Source of the DNA: Deltaproteobacteria bacterium
Lineage (GTDB): Bacteria > Desulfobacterota > Desulfuromonadia > Desulfuromonadales > Geopsychrobacteraceae
Direction: 5' to 3'
Length of the DNA stretch: 35,973 nt
NCBI GenBank assembly: GCA_024276935.1
Contig: JAJRWH010000024.1
Coordinates: 1 to 35,973 of the forward strand
Position numbers and translations under genes: made by a program. Every line of letters starts with the position of its first letter. Positions within the stretch are counted from its first letter, which is position 1. Shown here piece after piece: positions 33,917 through 35,973 of this stretch. Below the pieces are notes generated by a model that searched no databases, was not told where the DNA came from, and was given only the letters and a program-made list of their open reading frames with translations.

Positions 33917-34725
33917 TGAAAAAATGGTTTAAAACTGGTGAAATAAAACTGAAAAACAGTCGTTTTTTTTCTTACCGAAAAAGTGCCAAAAAGATTTTTT
34001 ATCCTGGATGTTCGTTGCCGGGCGCCGATCCTGATTTTTCACTCAAGCTCTATCGCAAGCTGCAGAAAAAAGAGCCCGGTCTGGGGATCTGGTTTGATTG
34101 CTGTGCCAAACCATTGCGCATGACAAGAGCAAATGAGGCCGCAGAAACGATGGAACAGGACCTGTTGCAGTCAATGCTGGCGGCAGGAGTTGAAGAGGTC
34201 TATACGGCCTGTGGCAACTGCTTTCAGCAGTTCAAGGGATTTGCCGCAACCCGGTTGAAGATCCATATGGTCTACGATCTGCTGGATGAGCTGGATCCCG
34301 TGCCGGCCTCAACCGACTGGACAATCCACCATCCCTGTTTCGCAAGGTCTGAACCGCAGCTTCAGCAGGGTGTTTTGCGCCTGGCCGACCAGCATGGATT
34401 CGAGATCAATAACCGTCAGCAGAAAGATCATCCACTGCCCTGTTGCCTGCATACCAACACCAGGGCCCAGGAGCGGCGGCGCAAGTTGCAACAGGGAAAA
34501 CTTCTGACCTACTGTGCCCATTGCGTCATGAGTTTTCAGCAGGATATTCCGACCCGTCATCTGTTGCAGGAATTACTGGGATCTTCAGCGGTCTGGAAAA
34601 AGCTGACCACGGCAGGGTTGTTTCTCAACTATCGTCGTTTTTGTCAGCACCTGAAAAAAGAAAGTCAGGAAGGATCGTTGTTGACAAAAACCGCCAGCTC
34701 AAAAACCTCACCATCACTGAGGTAG
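33916..34725 (+). CDS. Protein with two CCG-type (heterodisulfide reductase-like) cysteine modules
   Basis: The 269-aa soluble product has two copies of the Cys-x(n)-CysCys-x(n)-CxxC pattern of CCG domains (HdrB, GlpC and LutA families). Module 1 is C32, C62-C63, C99-x2-C102; module 2 is C141, C176-C177, C200-x2-C203. YPGCSLPGAD is the typical first-cysteine context. Such domains can bind noncubane [4Fe-4S] clusters or mediate thiol/electron chemistry. No ferredoxin-type CxxCxxC motifs are present. It starts at an ATG overlapping the MFS stop. Its 3' end overlaps the convergent cheX-like gene by 61 bp. Confidence 0.82.
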   Translation: MKKWFKTGEIKLKNSRFFSYRKSAKKIFYPGCSLPGADPDFSLKLYRKLQKKEPGLGIWFDCCAKPLRMTRANEAAETMEQDLLQSMLAAGVEEVYTACGNCFQQFKGFAATRLKIHMVYDLLDELDPVPASTDWTIHHPCFARSEPQLQQGVLRLADQHGFEINNRQQKDHPLPCCLHTNTRAQERRRKLQQGKLLTYCAHCVMSFQQDIPTRHLLQELLGSSAVWKKLTTAGLFLNYRRFCQHLKKESQEGSLLTKTASSKTSPSLR

Positions 34726-35540
34726 ATCGGAAACATCAGGCCGGTATGATTGTCCGGGACCTGAATTTCGCTGTCCGGGTCCGCATGGATACCTGGCGGG
34801 GTAATGTCGATCTGAAAGCCGAATTGTGCGGCCTTGGCGGCAATATTACCGCAGACAATATTGATGAATTCCATCACCGAATCATCAAGAATTTCGCTGG
34901 GTTCGTTGTCAATGTCAGTTTCCTGAAGAATCGCACGAGCAATAATTTTTCGACTGTTGGGAGAAACTGTCAGCAGGTAACGGGCACTGACGCTGCCAGC
35001 AAAGCCCATTTCGGCAACCAGCGTCCGGGCAGGGAGATTGTCGATAAGCTGACAAGCTCCGGGTCGAAAGGACATTCCTGCCACGCGTGAAAGCATCTTG
35101 TAGGTCAGATCAGCGACCATCTCCCAGATTGGCCGGTGCGCAACAGTTGCCGGAATCTCAACCTTTTCAACCATGTAGGGTTGTTGGTCTTTCTTGAATT
35201 TTTCCAGATAGTCGGCCAGCTCTTCGGGGGTTAAGCCCCCCACCTTGATCAGAGCTTCACCGATATAGAGATGATTGTTCTTCTGAATGGTCAAGGCCTG
35301 ACGAAGCTGCTCCGGGGTCAGGTAACCAAGTTCAATGGCCTTGTCGCCAAACTGGATATCCTCATGGCGCTGTGCCTGATGAACTTTGGCAATATCAACG
35401 GGTGACATCAGGCCCATTTCAGCAACGATTTCACCCAGCTTACGATTGGTTATTTCTTGCAGGTCAATCGCTTTAAGCAGGGTCCTTTGATTGATCGCAC
35501 CCTGTTCAATCAGAAACTGCCCAAAAAATTTAACCGCCAT
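34665..35540 (-). CDS. CheX-like phosphatase with four MshEN/GspE-N-like repeats
   Basis: The 291-aa product has two parts. Residues 1-118 consist of four tandem repeats exactly 29 residues apart (glycines at 7, 36, 65, 94 and at 14, 43, 72, 101) of the form GxxLxxxGxLTxxxLxxALxxQ, resembling the N-terminal MshEN motifs of type II/IV secretion ATPases. Residues 130-290 resemble CheX/CheC CheY-P phosphatases, with S221-x2-E224-x2-N227 and a proline pair at 248-249. GGAGG precedes the ATG. It follows a cheY gene by 26 bp, a likely substrate. Confidence 0.82.
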   Translation of the reverse strand: MAVKFFGQFLIEQGAINQRTLLKAIDLQEITNRKLGEIVAEMGLMSPVDIAKVHQAQRHEDIQFGDKAIELGYLTPEQLRQALTIQKNNHLYIGEALIKVGGLTPEELADYLEKFKKDQQPYMVEKVEIPATVAHRPIWEMVADLTYKMLSRVAGMSFRPGACQLIDNLPARTLVAEMGFAGSVSARYLLTVSPNSRKIIARAILQETDIDNEPSEILDDSVMEFINIVCGNIAAKAAQFGFQIDITPPGIHADPDSEIQVPDNHTGLMFPIYLSDGEVFELAVFVNNDPS

Positions 35541-35566
35541 ACATCGTTCCTCCCGAACGCCTGTTG

Positions 35567-35926
35567 CTATATCTTCTGTAACGTCTTGATGACAATATCG
35601 GCATCGAAAGGCTTGCTGATAACATCGCAGGCACCCAGCCTGATCGCTTCGGTATACTTATCGCCAACGCCGCCCAGAGACGTGACCATGACAACCTTGA
35701 CTTCGGGGGAAATCTGGCGCAGGTTTCGTAATGCGGTCATGCCATCCATGATGGGCATATTCATGTCAAGACAGATGATGTCCGGTTTTTCCTGTTGATT
35801 CAGTTTGATTGCGTCAGTTCCATTTCGGCCTCTGGCGGTTACGGTGAAATCAGCGCAGCTGTTGATGATTTTTTCGAGTTGTCTGGCAATCGCAATACTG
35901 TCGTCAACGACAATGACTTTCTTCAT
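35567..35926 (-). CDS. CheY-like single-domain response regulator
   Basis: The 119-aa product is a stand-alone receiver domain: acidic pair D8/D9 in VVDDS, phospho-acceptor D54 in CLDMNMP, switch T82 in MVTS and K105 in SKPF are all present, so it should be phosphorylatable. It has no output domain, which fits motor or protein-protein signalling. It starts at an ATG at 35926 with only a weak ribosome-binding site (GAGAACTC). The cheX-like gene follows 26 bp downstream in the same direction. The 47 bp upstream to the window end include an A/T-rich palindrome (TTATTAATAA) of possible promoter character. Confidence 0.95.
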   Translation of the reverse strand: MKKVIVVDDSIAIARQLEKIINSCADFTVTARGRNGTDAIKLNQQEKPDIICLDMNMPIMDGMTALRNLRQISPEVKVVMVTSLGGVGDKYTEAIRLGACDVISKPFDADIVIKTLQKI

Positions 35927-35973
35927 GACAATAGAGTTCTCGGGTGAAAAGATTGAAGGATATTATTAATAAC

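Noticed and set aside
1-35973. tRNA genes, CRISPR arrays, insertion sequences or prophage attachment sites
   Set aside because: No cloverleaf arms, spaced direct repeats, transposase frames or flanking repeats were seen; the window is otherwise filled by ordinary genes.

Overview
The window most likely comes from a Desulfuromonadales-type (Geobacter/Desulfuromonas/Pelobacter-like) member of the Desulfobacterota. This is inferred from three things: a respiratory operon with a pentaheme c-type cytochrome, CheX/CheY and DUF1573 genes of the kind frequent in that group, and zinc-ribbon (C+) forms of several ribosomal proteins. There is no rRNA or marker comparison here to prove it. Gene density is high. 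I see no tRNA, rRNA, IS element, prophage or CRISPR array.

Region 1 (1-11675) is a continuous plus-strand S10-spc-alpha ribosomal supercluster. It runs rplV (3' end only), rpsC, rplP, rpmC, rpsQ, rplN, rplX, rplE, rpsN, rpsH, rplF, rplR, rpsE, rpmD, rplO, secY, adk, map, rpmJ, rpsM, rpsK, rpsD, rpoA, rplQ, and ends in a strong intrinsic terminator. rpmD and rpmJ are short but clear. No infA lies between map and rpmJ.

Region 2 (11676-20010) holds mgtE (Mg2+ channel/transporter), recO, glyQ-glyS (alpha2beta2 glycyl-tRNA synthetase) and ppdK (pyruvate phosphate dikinase), closed by a GC-rich terminator. A good sigma70-type promoter for glyQS overlaps the recO stop codon. A gene-free stretch of about 280 bp with foldable segments precedes ppdK.

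Region 3 (20002-25820) has a minus-strand pair, an FAH-family hydrolase translationally coupled to a Rossmann/DUF2520 protein. Divergent from it is a plus-strand set: a rhomboid protease with a helical-repeat tail, a hybrid histidine kinase/response regulator, and a radical SAM protein with a CX4CX2C cluster motif.

Region 4 (25785-29630) has ackA (minus) and a small 2[4Fe-4S] ferredoxin (plus), bounded by two long, apparently bidirectional terminators. Next come a zinc-ribbon/acidic-linker/DUF3426 membrane protein and hpt (both minus). hpt is divergent from a DUF1573 secreted protein, with recognisable promoters for both.

Region 5 (30428-34725) is a tight plus-strand operon: Rieske protein, cytochrome b, membrane-anchored pentaheme cytochrome c, MFS transporter, and a protein with two CCG-type cysteine modules. 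The first three look like a noncanonical quinol-oxidising bc complex with a multiheme electron exit in place of cytochrome c1. The last two genes are unexpected partners.

Region 6 (34665-35926, minus) is a cheY-cheX pair. The CheX-like phosphatase carries four tandem 29-residue repeats resembling MshEN/GspE N-terminal motifs, and its 3' end overlaps the CCG gene tail-to-tail by 61 bp. The best candidates for something undescribed are the bc-MFS-CCG operon and the repeat-CheX/CheY module.
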